The notes under the pieces are model-generated. The model searched no databases. It saw nothing but the letters and a program-made list of their open reading frames with translations, and was not told where the DNA came from. From Tessaracoccus flavus (lineage in GTDB: Bacteria; Actinomycetota; Actinomycetes; Propionibacteriales; Propionibacteriaceae), in contig NZ_CP019605.1 of the NCBI RefSeq assembly GCF_001997295.1, positions 1 to 64,000 of the forward strand: DNA of 64,000 nucleotides. The letters are read 5' to 3'. Positions 45,166-52,819 of the stretch are shown here, piece after piece. Every line of letters starts with the position of its first letter. Within the stretch, counting starts at the first letter, position 1. The translations under genes were made by a program, and so were the position numbers.

Positions 45166-45660
45166 TCACTCGCGTGGTGTGTGAAAGATCAGGGTGTTGC
45201 CGAAGGGGTCGGGGATTGCGAGTTCGTCTCCCCATTCTTGGGATTCGAGGCCGATGCGTAGTGGGTAGATGGAGCTTGTGAGCAGCTGCTGCTGGAGGGT
45301 GGCGACGTCGGCGACGCGGAGGCGTACTGCGGATCCGGGTGTGGCGTCACCGTGGTGCTCGCTTAGGTGTAGCACGATCCCGTCTCGGGAGATCTGCCGG
45401 TAGAGCGGGAGCGAAGGCTCGAATCGGTGCTCCCAGTCGACGCTGAACCCCAGGAACCGGAGGTAGAAGCGGTCGGCCTCCGGGCCGGGGAACGTGCGGA
45501 TGATCGGCACAGTGAGGGGGCCCGCGTCTTCCGATGCGACGAAGGTGTTCCAGTTCTTGTAGCCGAACGCGACGGCGATCAGCTCGAGGTTGATGTCGGC
45601 GCGCAGCTCGGCCCGCCACATGACATCGGCGCACAGGTTGCAGTGGGTCTGGTCGTTCAT
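45166..45660 (-). CDS. VOC-family (glyoxalase/bleomycin-resistance-like) protein
   Basis: 164 residues from ATG 45660. An N-terminal extension with CNLCADVMWRAELRA precedes the VOC core: RFYLRFLGFSVDWEHRF, LYRQISRDGIVLHLSEHHGD and IPDPFGNTLIFHTP. The pattern matches bleomycin-binding-type VOC proteins. It starts two bases after the stop of the gene at 45663, so the two are probably coupled. No resistance function can be assumed. Confidence 0.75.
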   Translation of the reverse strand: MNDQTHCNLCADVMWRAELRADINLELIAVAFGYKNWNTFVASEDAGPLTVPIIRTFPGPEADRFYLRFLGFSVDWEHRFEPSLPLYRQISRDGIVLHLSEHHGDATPGSAVRLRVADVATLQQQLLTSSIYPLRIGLESQEWGDELAIPDPFGNTLIFHTPRE

Positions 45661-45662
45661 GG

Positions 45663-45893
45663 TCACCACTGCTCGTCCCAGGCTTCGCCGGCGTCGAGCG
45701 GGCTCCAGTCGGCCGGCGGGGTGACGGGGTATCGGGCCGAGATCTCGGCGATCACCGCAGCCATGCGCTCGGCGTAGATCTCGTAGTGCAGCTCGCACCG
45801 CGGGAAGGATGCTCCGCTGCCCGACATCGTCTGTCGCAGCTCCACCGGGCCGGCGCAGCCGCCGTCCTCAACATCGATGCAGTCGTCGATCAT
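45663..45893 (-). CDS. Small hypothetical protein
   Basis: 76 residues. Short acidic start (MIDDCIDVEDGGCAGPVEL), then CELHYEIYAERMAAVIAEIS and a proline/tryptophan-rich end. An AGAAAGGGGCC stretch precedes the ATG at 45893. The family was not recognised; adjacent coupled genes suggest an operon with the VOC gene. Confidence 0.55.
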   Translation of the reverse strand: MIDDCIDVEDGGCAGPVELRQTMSGSGASFPRCELHYEIYAERMAAVIAEISARYPVTPPADWSPLDAGEAWDEQW

Positions 45894-45981
45894 TTTGGTG
45901 GCCCCTTTCTCGGGCTGTGAGGGCTGGTGAGGCCCTCCCTGTTCGGATAGCTCCGGTCTGTCGGGATGCCCACGCACCTCG

Positions 45982-47220
45982 TCACCAGATGGCGATGGTG
46001 TTGCTGGTCCAGTTGTTCTCGTTCTGTGACCAGCTGATGCGTTGGTCTGAGCAGTAGTTGTCGGTCTCGGCGCGTGGCACGTGGATGGTTTGGAGTGTGT
46101 TGGTGGTTGTGTCGTAGACGGCCACTTGGTCTGTTTCCTCGGGTTTGTATGGGGTGAAGACGACCTTGCCTGCGCAGACATCGAGGTCCCATATCTCGCG
46201 GTCGTTCGGGATGGGGATCTGGGCTATGGGGGTTGCGCTGGTGTCCATGATCAGCACGGCCTCTCCCGTGGACATGGCGACGATGTTGCCACTGGAAGCG
46301 AGCCGCTGGGCACCCCAACTTGCTTCTGAGTCTTGAGTGAAGCGGACAAGCTCGGTCACTGTGCCGTCGGTGTCGATGCGGACGATTCCTGTTTGAGGAT
46401 GATCTTCCGCTTCGGAGAGTGTCACAGCCACGATGCCTCCGGTGACTGGTGAGAGTTGTGCGCTGAGGGCGAGCATCTCTTTGGGTTCTCCACCGGCGGG
46501 GTCGGCAGCCAGGATCCTGGGCTGGAAAGTGCCGTCGGGTTGTTCGTGCGCTGTCCACCACCACACGAGCCCTTCTGACAGGCGGGGGAAGGGGTCACCT
46601 CCAGCCAGTGGGAGGAATTCCGTTGTCGCTTTGCGCTGGTCCTCTGCGGCAGCCACAAGGATTGGCTTGCCGCCGTCGAGTTCTTGGGCGAAGAGCCGCC
46701 AGTTCGACTCGTACATGTTGTCAGAGCTGGTTTCCATCCATACGACCCATTGCTCGTTGATGTCGCCGGCGTATGTTTGACGTGGGCGGCCGTCAGGGCG
46801 GATGTTGGAAGTGTCGGCAAAGAGGTCGACGGTGCCGTCATCGCGGAGGAGTCCGACCCTGTTGCTCTTCACGAACGCGGCTTCCTCGAAGTTCTCGCTG
46901 GGGGAGAGGGTGACAAGAGTCCTGCCGTTGCTGAGGGCGAGGAGGATCGTGTGGTCGTGGCCAGGCTGAGCTGGTGTGATGCTCGCGATTTCGGGCAGGG
47001 TCAATGGCTTGGCATCGTCGAGTTCCACGAGGGGGAACTCCAAGGCGTCGCCTGCTGTGTCAACAAGGGTGTGAGGATCTGCTGGTTCGCTTGTTGAGGC
47101 GGCGGGAGGAGTGCTGGGGGCGGGCGCGATCGTGGGCTGCGGCGTTGTGGTGCAGCCCGACAGCAGGGCTGCTGCGACCAGCAGCCCTGCCGTTCGGAAT
47201 CCTGAACGCAGTTTGGTCAC
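45982..47220 (-). CDS. Secreted beta-propeller-like lipoprotein
   Basis: 412 residues. A signal with lipobox LLSGCTT and a Pro/Thr linker precede ~340 residues of repeated strand pairs (HDHTILLALSNGRTLVTL, NEQWVVWMETSSDN, SGNIVAMSTGEAVLIMD, KVVFTPYKPEETDQVAVYD) typical of a propeller without enzymatic residues. The ATG overlaps the stop of the C39-like peptidase gene by four bases, so the two secreted proteins are cotranslated. Function unknown. Confidence 0.7.
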   Translation of the reverse strand: MTKLRSGFRTAGLLVAAALLSGCTTTPQPTIAPAPSTPPAASTSEPADPHTLVDTAGDALEFPLVELDDAKPLTLPEIASITPAQPGHDHTILLALSNGRTLVTLSPSENFEEAAFVKSNRVGLLRDDGTVDLFADTSNIRPDGRPRQTYAGDINEQWVVWMETSSDNMYESNWRLFAQELDGGKPILVAAAEDQRKATTEFLPLAGGDPFPRLSEGLVWWWTAHEQPDGTFQPRILAADPAGGEPKEMLALSAQLSPVTGGIVAVTLSEAEDHPQTGIVRIDTDGTVTELVRFTQDSEASWGAQRLASSGNIVAMSTGEAVLIMDTSATPIAQIPIPNDREIWDLDVCAGKVVFTPYKPEETDQVAVYDTTTNTLQTIHVPRAETDNYCSDQRISWSQNENNWTSNTIAIW

Positions 47221-48176
47221 GCAACGATCCCGTTAGTTGTCACCCACTGATGGAAGCCCGACGCAGAATAGGTGAATGTCTCTGGCACGGTGACACCTGA
47301 CCACACGCCCTGGGCGGGGTCGTGGAATGCGAGAGTGCTGCCGCTCCTGCTGTACCCGTGGCCTACGATCCAGTGACCAATGTTCTTGGTCTTGGGATGT
47401 CCGTTGTAGTGAGCACTGTTGGCATACTCGTAGGTGTCGACGGCGACCGGGAGGTAGTTTTCTCCGATGTTATTGACGAAAGAGGCTTTCAGACTGGCCA
47501 ACGTTGGGCTCTGGATCTGCTGATACTCGGTGGTACCGACGATCTTATTCAGCGTGGGAGCCATCACCTTGAGCGCCCACTTGGTCGCGCCATTGGCGTC
47601 GGTCTTCAGGTAAGTGGATCCTGCCAAGGTCGCCTGGGAGCAGGACTTGCCCTTGTACTTGGCGATCATCGATGCCGTCGCCGGCCCGCAGTAGTACCCG
47701 TTGGCCTGCTTCTGGTGAGTCATCACGAAAGTCCTTGCGGTGGGTGGAACGGCGGCGGCGGCGCGTGACATCCTCTTGGCCGCAGCATCTTCACGTGCCT
47801 CGACAACCGCTTCAGGATTATCCTTCTCCAGCTCGGCGAGCTCAGCTTCGATGGCTGCTTGATCGCTCGCTGTCAGACCAGCGACCGTTTGGTAAGTGAG
47901 CAGAGCTTCCGCGATGTGTTCCTGAGCTTCGGGCGACTGCTCATCCCGCTCGCTCGGAGGGGTGTAGTCGATCCCGAACTGAATGTCGTCAGTCGTCTCA
48001 GTTCCGGGGTCTGCCCAAGCGTGCACAGGCATAGCGAGCAGGAACGTAGTCATGACTGCCACGGTCAGTCGGGTTGCTTTTGTACGGGCTGGATGCTGCG
48101 TTGCATCTCTGTACTCCCACAGGTTCGGGTTATGACGATGATCAAGGGGTTGGTTGGGTGGCGGTTTTTCCGTCAT
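47217..48176 (-). CDS. Secreted C39-like papain-fold peptidase
   Basis: 319 residues. A hydrophobic segment (LTVAVMTTFLLAMPVHAWA) near residue 38 suggests secretion, perhaps from a later Met (MTTFLL). After a helical propeptide-like region, QKQANGYYCGPATASMIAKY carries the catalytic Cys, GHWIVGHGYSRSG the His and FHDPAQGVWSG the Asp of the C39_2/papain-like family. Such enzymes cleave peptides outside the cell; an amidase or toxin role is possible. Translationally coupled to the lipoprotein gene downstream. Confidence 0.75.
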   Translation of the reverse strand: MTEKPPPNQPLDHRHNPNLWEYRDATQHPARTKATRLTVAVMTTFLLAMPVHAWADPGTETTDDIQFGIDYTPPSERDEQSPEAQEHIAEALLTYQTVAGLTASDQAAIEAELAELEKDNPEAVVEAREDAAAKRMSRAAAAVPPTARTFVMTHQKQANGYYCGPATASMIAKYKGKSCSQATLAGSTYLKTDANGATKWALKVMAPTLNKIVGTTEYQQIQSPTLASLKASFVNNIGENYLPVAVDTYEYANSAHYNGHPKTKNIGHWIVGHGYSRSGSTLAFHDPAQGVWSGVTVPETFTYSASGFHQWVTTNGIVA

Positions 48177-48197
48177 CGAATCAACCGCGTTGATCTC

Positions 48198-48530
48198 CTA
48201 CGCACCATAGTACGCATGCCCCACCACCAGATCCCGCGCAGCCCTACGAGCCGGCTGCGGCCACGGCCCCTTCGGACCGCGATCCTGACGGGCCTTGGCC
48301 TGCCACCGGCGCCACGTGCGTTCAGGCATGTCGATCAACTTCACGAACCTCGCGGTCGACATGCCCGCCTCCATGCGGATCACCTCGAGGTCCTCGAAGG
48401 GCCCAACCGGCCCTCCGCGACTTCTTCCACACCCGGATCTCGACAGCGGCCTCACCCAACGCCTGAGTCAACTCGGTCACCTCGGCCTCCAACTGCTGCT
48501 CCCGAGTCGACAGCCCGGACCCGCCTGCCG
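48198..48530 (-). mobile_element. IS3-like transposase fragment
   Basis: The minus strand carries the end of an OrfA-like coil (STREQQLEAEVTELTQALGE) and, in another frame, an OrfB-like start (DLEVIRMEAGMSTARFVKLI, ERTWRRWQAKARQDRGPKGP). The DDE core is missing: similarity ends at ARDLVVGHA. A degenerate remnant flanked by repeat unit U1. Confidence 0.6.
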
Positions 48531-48533
48531 CGA

Positions 48534-48654
48534 CGTTTGTTCAATCTTGATTGTCACCCGCGAAATCGGCGTCAGGCCGGGCCCGGCGACCCACTCGATC
48601 TCATTGAACCCTCGCAGACCACATGTCTCGTTATGAGGCTTGGGTTCGGGCTAG
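48534..48654. repeat. 121-bp repeat unit U, copy 1
   Basis: Matches 51611-51731 with one difference. It begins CGTTTGTTCAATCTTGATTG, sharing its first part with the E motif, and ends GGGCTAG. In copy 1 it runs directly into repeat R1. Confidence 0.88.
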
Positions 48655-48957
48655 GAGGGGTGGGGCGCGCTTGCTGAAACGCGAGGTCTCCGGGAGGGCA
48701 TCTCCCCGTGCCCCTTCTCTGGCATATGACGCCCTATACGTCGCGCAATACAGGCAGTGATACAGCGGTTGCGCTCAAGACGAGCCTTGGGCAGCGCAAC
48801 ATGACCCCCCATATGACGCCTCATATAGCGGGTCATATTGCGGCTCCGTATGACAGCAACCACAGCCTCTTGGGGTCGGGTGATCGCTCGGCGACGCTCT
48901 ACTTTGAACGGCATTTTAAATAGAGGGCCGTTTGTTCAATCTTGGCTGCGGCTCGAC
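48651..48957. repeat. 307-bp direct repeat R, copy 1
   Basis: Nearly identical to 54092-54398. It contains several ATATGACGCC-like motifs, an imperfect inverted repeat (GCAACATGACCCCCCATAT region) and, at its right end, the first two TTGAACGG / CCGTTTGTTCAA motifs of E2. No convincing protein is encoded. Confidence 0.9.
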
Positions 48958-49055
48958 ATCTGTCGAGCCGCGCCCTAGCTTGAACAGATTCGGGGCTCAA
49001 GTTTGAACAAACGGGCCGGATCTCGGAATCCGTTCAATGTAGGTCGGGCGTGTCT
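48902..49055. repeat. Noncoding motif array with hairpin, full copy E2
   Basis: Five related motifs: TTGAACGG (48904), CCGTTTGTTCAA (48928-48939), TTGAACAG (48980), TTGAACAAACGG (49003-49014) and CCGTTCAA (49030). Between the second and third lies a perfect 11-bp hairpin, GCGGCTCGACA/TGTCGAGCCGC (48948-48971). This looks like a protein-binding end of a mobile element. Partial copies are at 51586 and 54345, a diverged full copy at 36581. Confidence 0.75.
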
Positions 49056-49119
49056 TGGCAAGGCTCAGGCCGACTGACAGTAGCTGCACAGCGTCTCCGC
49101 CGTCCTGTAGCTAGGACTG

Positions 49120-49585
49120 GCGGGACAGCGAAGCGCTTCTTCGTCGGAGGCCGGCAGGAACTGCGGCGCCAACGTCAGGTAGACAGCGGCGGCCTTCACG
49201 TTGAGGACGTTGGCGAGGTACGCGGCGGCCAGGGGTTCCTCGCATGACGTGGACGCCGCCCCTGTCGCCCGGGGGTCGGGTCTGGCTCTCGGCGGAGGAG
49301 GGCCTTGGCCAGCAGCCAGACTACGAGGCCCACGAGGTAGGCGGTACCCACAAGTCGGACGACGGCGTACGCCTGGGCCGACTGCATGACGAGCACCGCG
49401 AGACCCAGCCCGGCGAGCACCGCATGGGTGAGGATGCCGAGACCCGTGCCGAGGATGATCTGGAACGCCCCGCGTCGATCACCGGAGACGCCCTTGGCGC
49501 TCACCAGCGTGAAGCTGGCGCCTGGCGTCATCACCAGGGGCGTCACGGCGAGGAGGAACCCGACGAGTGAGAACCAAGTGGGCAT
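49120..49585 (-). pseudogene. LysE/RhtB-family exporter, frameshifted and truncated
   Basis: The first half (WFSLVGFLLAVTPLVMTPGA, LGTGLGILTHAVLAGLGLAV, VRLVGTAYLVGLVVWLL) is a normal LysE start. Near 49240 the frame is lost; the continuation EEPLAAAYLANVLNVKAAAV and YLTLAPQFLPA is in another frame. Similarity stops near 49140, without the last helices. The export function is lost. Confidence 0.8.
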
Positions 49586-49697
49586 GACACCTCGAATCGT
49601 GACGGGTAGGTACCGGGATGCTACTTGTGGTGCGGCATCTGCCGACAGGCTCTTCGCGTCGAACTAGTTCTCAGCGGGGGTGAGGCAAGATGGCAGC

Positions 49698-50033
49698 ATG
49701 ACGAATGATCAGGATGTCCAGGCGCGGACTGCTTCGTTCCTCGCCCATGCTCGGGAGGTCGAGGCCATCCTGCAGGAAGCAGGAGAGGTGAAGTGGCTGC
49801 AGTGGATCTCGCGTGCCATCGCGGACGTGGAGGCGAGCCGTGTGGCAGGGTTTGAGCTCGTGCTCGCGGGCTTCCGAGGCGGCATGGGCAGCTTCAATGA
49901 CTTCGTCATCCACCCACTGAACGGCCACACCGTGACCCGCGACGCTGTGGAGCAGGTCAACGATCGGCTCAGGCGAGAGGCCAGCGCAGCCGTTGCTGAT
50001 GCCCGGTTTGTGACACGCGCCTTGGGGCGCTGA
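49698..50033 (+). CDS. Hypothetical protein (DUF6966-like)
   Basis: 111 residues from ATG 49698. VEAILQEAGEVKWLQWISRA and the strongly conserved-looking GGMGSFNDFVIHPLNGHTV suggest a small cytosolic family seen in many bacteria (I recall it as DUF6966). Flanked by a LysE pseudogene and a regulator fragment; intact in length. Function unknown. Confidence 0.6.
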   Translation: MTNDQDVQARTASFLAHAREVEAILQEAGEVKWLQWISRAIADVEASRVAGFELVLAGFRGGMGSFNDFVIHPLNGHTVTRDAVEQVNDRLRREASAAVADARFVTRALGR

Positions 50034-50072
50034 CAGGGCGGCCGAGGCCACGAAGAGCGCCGCTATCGGAGC

Positions 50073-50322
50073 CTAGATCCAGCCGCGGGTCTGGGCGATG
50101 CGCACTGCCTCGTGGCGGGTGGATGCCCCCAGCTTCGACTGCGCAACGCTCAGGTAGTTGCGGACGGTTCCAGGCGAGAGGCTGACGCGGGTGGCGATGT
50201 CCTCCACAGGGGCGACGCCGACTGCAGCCAGCAGCACGTCCGCCTCGCGTGCCGTGAGCGGGGAGTCGCCGGCGGCGATGGCGTCCGCCGCCAGGGCCGG
50301 GTCGATGTGCCGCCCTCCCGCA
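50073..50322 (-). pseudogene. NarL/LuxR-type response regulator, C-terminal HTH only
   Basis: The minus strand reads AGGRHIDPALAADAIAAGDS, then PLTAREADVLLAAVGVAPVE and the LuxR HTH DIATRVSLSPGTVRNYLSVA, ending RIAQTRGWI. The receiver domain is missing: similarity ends near 50322, where the TniQ frame begins on the other strand. Confidence 0.75.
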
Positions 50323-50324
50323 CG

Positions 50325-51134
50325 CCCGCCACGCATAGCCTGCCTCCCGATTGGACGGCGCCCCTCGTCCCACATCCCGTTGCTGGAGAATCGTGGTCAT
50401 CATTTCTGCAACGCCTCGCCCAACTCAACGCCGTGAATCTCGACAGGCTGTGCAGCGACATCGGGGTCCCCAACGACGACATCCTCACGCCGGACCAGAT
50501 GGACAAAGGGGTCAGCCTCACCCGCCTTGGGCGGGGCGATGTCCTCGCCTTGACCCTGAACAGGTGGGCCGGAGGAGCCCTCCCCGGCCATCTGCGACAG
50601 ACCACGACGGGTCAGGGACGGCCCTGGACCTGGGTGGGGCGGCGTGGGCGGCGTACCCGGTGCTCACAGTGCTCGGTCAACGGTGCGCACCTGCTGATCT
50701 GGCGTCTTCCATGGATCACTGCGTGCACCAACCACCGCTGCTACCTAACCGCAGGCGAAGTAGAGCCTCAGCCAGCAGCGCCTGAACACCTACGACGGAC
50801 CCACTACTTTCTGCGCCAGATCGGCCAAGCCAACCCGAGAAACTTCGCCATCTGGAGAGACGCCGTCACGCTCACCGTCGGTCTGCGCCGAGTTCGCGCA
50901 ACCGTCTTGTCCACCGCAGATGCCCGCCAGCGGGCCAGCGTCTTGGAAGCGGCGGCGCCTCTGGCGACCGCACCCACGCCCGAGAAGACGATGGGTGTCC
51001 TGGCGGCGTGGTGCGCGCAACAGAACGTGCCCTACCTCTGGGATGCCCTGCGCAGCAAGCTGCACAGCCGGCCGATCATTGACGCAGCCGACGCGTTGGC
51101 CGCCCGAGCCTGGTACCGTCGGCACTCCGCCTAG
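50325..51134 (+). CDS. TniQ-family protein (right copy)
   Basis: About 269 residues; the exact start is unclear because the frame is open into the regulator fragment, and a GTG near 50308 is one option. PLVPHPVAGESWSSFLQRLA is the TniQ N-terminal block; the zinc finger is RRTRCSQCSVNGAHLLIWRL with TACTNHRCYL (CxxC...CxxH). TniQ proteins assist Tn7/Tn5053-like transposition by target selection with TniA and TniB, neither of which is seen here. The last codon overlaps the end of the convergent WhiB-like gene in a CTAG. Confidence 0.75.
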   Translation, partial: PATHSLPPDWTAPLVPHPVAGESWSSFLQRLAQLNAVNLDRLCSDIGVPNDDILTPDQMDKGVSLTRLGRGDVLALTLNRWAGGALPGHLRQTTTGQGRPWTWVGRRGRRTRCSQCSVNGAHLLIWRLPWITACTNHRCYLTAGEVEPQPAAPEHLRRTHYFLRQIGQANPRNFAIWRDAVTLTVGLRRVRATVLSTADARQRASVLEAAAPLATAPTPEKTMGVLAAWCAQQNVPYLWDALRSKLHSRPIIDAADALAARAWYRRHSA

Positions 51135-51508
51135 CTGGCCATCAGTGCCCTCGGACGGGAGTTGTTTCGCGTCGTGCTGGCGTCGTACTCCCTGCCCCGT
51201 ACCCACGAACTGCCCGCTGCCAACCCGGTATAGCGATCGACAGTTGCCCATTCCCGGCACTCCTCAACAACCGGGCACGCGGCACACAACTGCAGCGCAG
51301 GAGCAGCCGCAGTCGCCGCCGCGAGATTACTGGCGGCAGCAGCGTGGCCGATCTCAGCGGCGTCCCATCCCGAACCCGGAAACGCGCAGTTGCCATTGGT
51401 CACCAACACCCCCGCCAACTCGGTGGCGCTCCGGAGACGGCGCTCACGGGCAGCCTTGTGCGCTCGCCACCGACGCCGGGCCTGCAGCGGACGACGCCGG
51501 GGGCTCAT
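51131..51508 (-). CDS. WhiB-like Fe-S protein, right copy
   Basis: 125 residues. MSPRRRPLQARRRWRAHKAA, then GNCAFPG and LQLCAACPVVEECREWATVD give the four WhiB cysteines; TGLAAGSSWVRGREY replaces the classic GVWGG turn, as in the left copy at 36147. Both copies lie convergent to TniQ with the motif array upstream of their start. The WhiB-like assignment rests on the Cys spacing. Confidence 0.75.
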   Translation of the reverse strand: MSPRRRPLQARRRWRAHKAARERRLRSATELAGVLVTNGNCAFPGSGWDAAEIGHAAAASNLAAATAAAPALQLCAACPVVEECREWATVDRYTGLAAGSSWVRGREYDASTTRNNSRPRALMAS

Positions 51509-51585
51509 CGCCTGACTCTCGGCTCACAGATGTCCATGCCAACAGCATCCCTGTAGGCGACGCGATCGCTCGGCGACGATCTAGT

Positions 51586-51621
51586 CTGAACGGTATTTGA
51601 AATAGACGGCCGTTTGTTCAA
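51586..51621. repeat. Motif array, partial copy E3
   Basis: TGAACGG at 51587 and CCGTTTGTTCAA at 51610-51621, with the intervening TATTTGAAATAGA matching E2 and E4. The hairpin half is replaced by unit U2. Confidence 0.75.
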
Positions 51622-51731
51622 TCTTGATTGTCACCCGCGAAATCGGCGTCAGGCCGGGCCCGGCGACCCACTCGATCTCATTGAACCCTCGCAGGCCACA
51701 TGTCTCGTTATGAGGCTTGGGTTCGGGCTAG
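51611..51731. repeat. 121-bp repeat unit U, copy 2 (right edge of island)
   Basis: Matches 48534-48654. Immediately after its terminal CTAG the sequence becomes the start of a GH63-type gene on the minus strand, so this point is the likely right boundary of the inserted region. Confidence 0.85.
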
Positions 51732-51842
51732 CTGGCGCCCCGAGACGTAGGGGCCCCAGAGCCGCCACGGCGACAAGTCCTCCGTCGACGCGGCCAGCCG
51801 CGCGTGTTCGTGTGACAGGGCCGGATCGTGTCGGTTCGCCAT
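51732..51842 (-). pseudogene. GH63-type glucosidase, N-terminal fragment
   Basis: From ATG 51842 the minus strand reads MANRHDPALSHEHARLAAST and SPWRLWGPYVSGRQ, the characteristic opening of actinobacterial GH63 glucosidases (which continue WGTVREDYS). It is cut after ~36 residues by repeat U2. It could be the 5' end of the gene whose 3' end lies at 35644, but the two fragments may come from different GH63 subfamilies. Confidence 0.6.
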
Positions 51843-51895
51843 GACGCCCATCCTGCCAGTCATACAGAAACGTCGGATTTTCTATGCACGATGTC

Positions 51896-51925
51896 TTGCA
51901 TATCTGACCTAATGTCGTCTATAGT
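51896..51925 (+). promoter_or_regulatory. Candidate promoter of the XRE gene
   Basis: TTGCAT (51896-51901) and TATAGT (51920-51925) with 18-bp spacing, 21 bases before the AT-richer leader and AAGGAGG of the XRE gene. Confidence 0.5.
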
Positions 51926-51946
51926 TGACATCACAAGGAGGACGGG

Positions 51947-52153
51947 ATGCCACTCAACAAGCGGATGCGGATGGCTCGCGTTGCGCTGGACCTCACCCAG
52001 CAAGACCTAGCCAAACAGGTGGGAGTCTCCAGGCAGACGATCTCAATGATCGAGGCTGGCGACCACAATCCCACGCTGAACCTCTGCATCGACATCTGCA
52101 AATCCCTAAAAACAGACCTCAACACCCTCTTCTGGGAAGAAAGCAGTAAATGA
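51947..52153 (+). CDS. XRE-family HTH regulator
   Basis: 68 residues after AAGGAGG. The whole protein is one helix-turn-helix domain: NKRMRMARVALDLTQQDLAK, then QVGVSRQTISMIEAGDHNPT and NLCIDICKSLKTDLNTLFWE. Such minimal YgzD-type repressors pair with a small membrane protein, here the gene one base downstream, which they probably control. Confidence 0.9.
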   Translation: MPLNKRMRMARVALDLTQQDLAKQVGVSRQTISMIEAGDHNPTLNLCIDICKSLKTDLNTLFWEESSK

Positions 52154-52154
52154 C

Positions 52155-52664
52155 ATGGACGAGCGACAAGAACTCAACGCAGGCAAAGCCTCAATGATCG
52201 TTCTCGGACTGGTGGCCATGGTGGCGCTCGGCGTCCTGGCATGGGAGTACATCACCACCAAGGACGTCACCAACACTTGGGCTATCGTCACCCTGCTCGG
52301 CACAGGCGGTCTGTTCTTACTGCTGACCCGCATGATCGGCGGCGCCGAGGCCCCGAAGACCTTTCTGGGAAAAGAACTCCCCACGGAGAGCACAGCCGAA
52401 GCGAAGGCCGAGCGACGTCGTGCCTATGCGATCGACGCCGGACTGTTCGCCATCGCCATGGCGGCCCTCAGCGTCGTCGGCTTGTCGATGGGCGACGCCG
52501 AAGCCGTGACACCCGCCTTCCTCAAGGGCACGACGGGCTACGTCGTTGGCGGCGCGATCGGCCTCATCGGTGGCTTCGCCATCTACTACGGCTTCAACTA
52601 CCTCGTAGGCGAGTCGGCCTCTCGCTCCGTCGAGAAGAAGTTGGCGCGCTACGAGTCTGAGTAG
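52155..52664 (+). CDS. Four-helix membrane protein paired with the XRE regulator
   Basis: 169 residues. Helix pairs MIVLGLVAMVALGVLAWEYI / TWAIVTLLGTGGLFLLLTRM and LFAIAMAALSVVGLSMG / YVVGGAIGLIGGFAIYYGFN are separated by a charged loop (STAEAKAERRRAY); the C-terminus is hydrophilic. The ATG follows the XRE stop by one base. The pairing is known widely in Firmicutes and Actinobacteria; the function is unknown. Confidence 0.8.
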   Translation: MDERQELNAGKASMIVLGLVAMVALGVLAWEYITTKDVTNTWAIVTLLGTGGLFLLLTRMIGGAEAPKTFLGKELPTESTAEAKAERRRAYAIDAGLFAIAMAALSVVGLSMGDAEAVTPAFLKGTTGYVVGGAIGLIGGFAIYYGFNYLVGESASRSVEKKLARYESE

Positions 52665-52689
52665 CCCTTCGGAGCTCCAATCACTCCAC

Positions 52690-52720
52690 AACCGGCGCTT
52701 GGTTGATCCAGGCGCCGGTT
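52690..52720 (+). terminator. Terminator after the XRE/membrane gene pair
   Basis: Perfect 9-bp arms AACCGGCGC/GCGCCGGTT (52690-52698, 52712-52720), 26 bases after the stop. Confidence 0.75.
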
Positions 52721-52819
52721 TCCTGCTGCGACGCCGTCGACGCCGTTGGGAGAGGTGCCGGAGGTTAGCCTCGATCGTTCATGGCGGAGTGAGCGACGCG
52801 TGCTGTAGATAGGCCGGAG

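Noticed and set aside
51607..51731. Minus-strand protein ending KIEQTAVYFKYRSD
   Set aside because: The frame is closed by a stop at its 5' side with no start; treated as part of repeat U.
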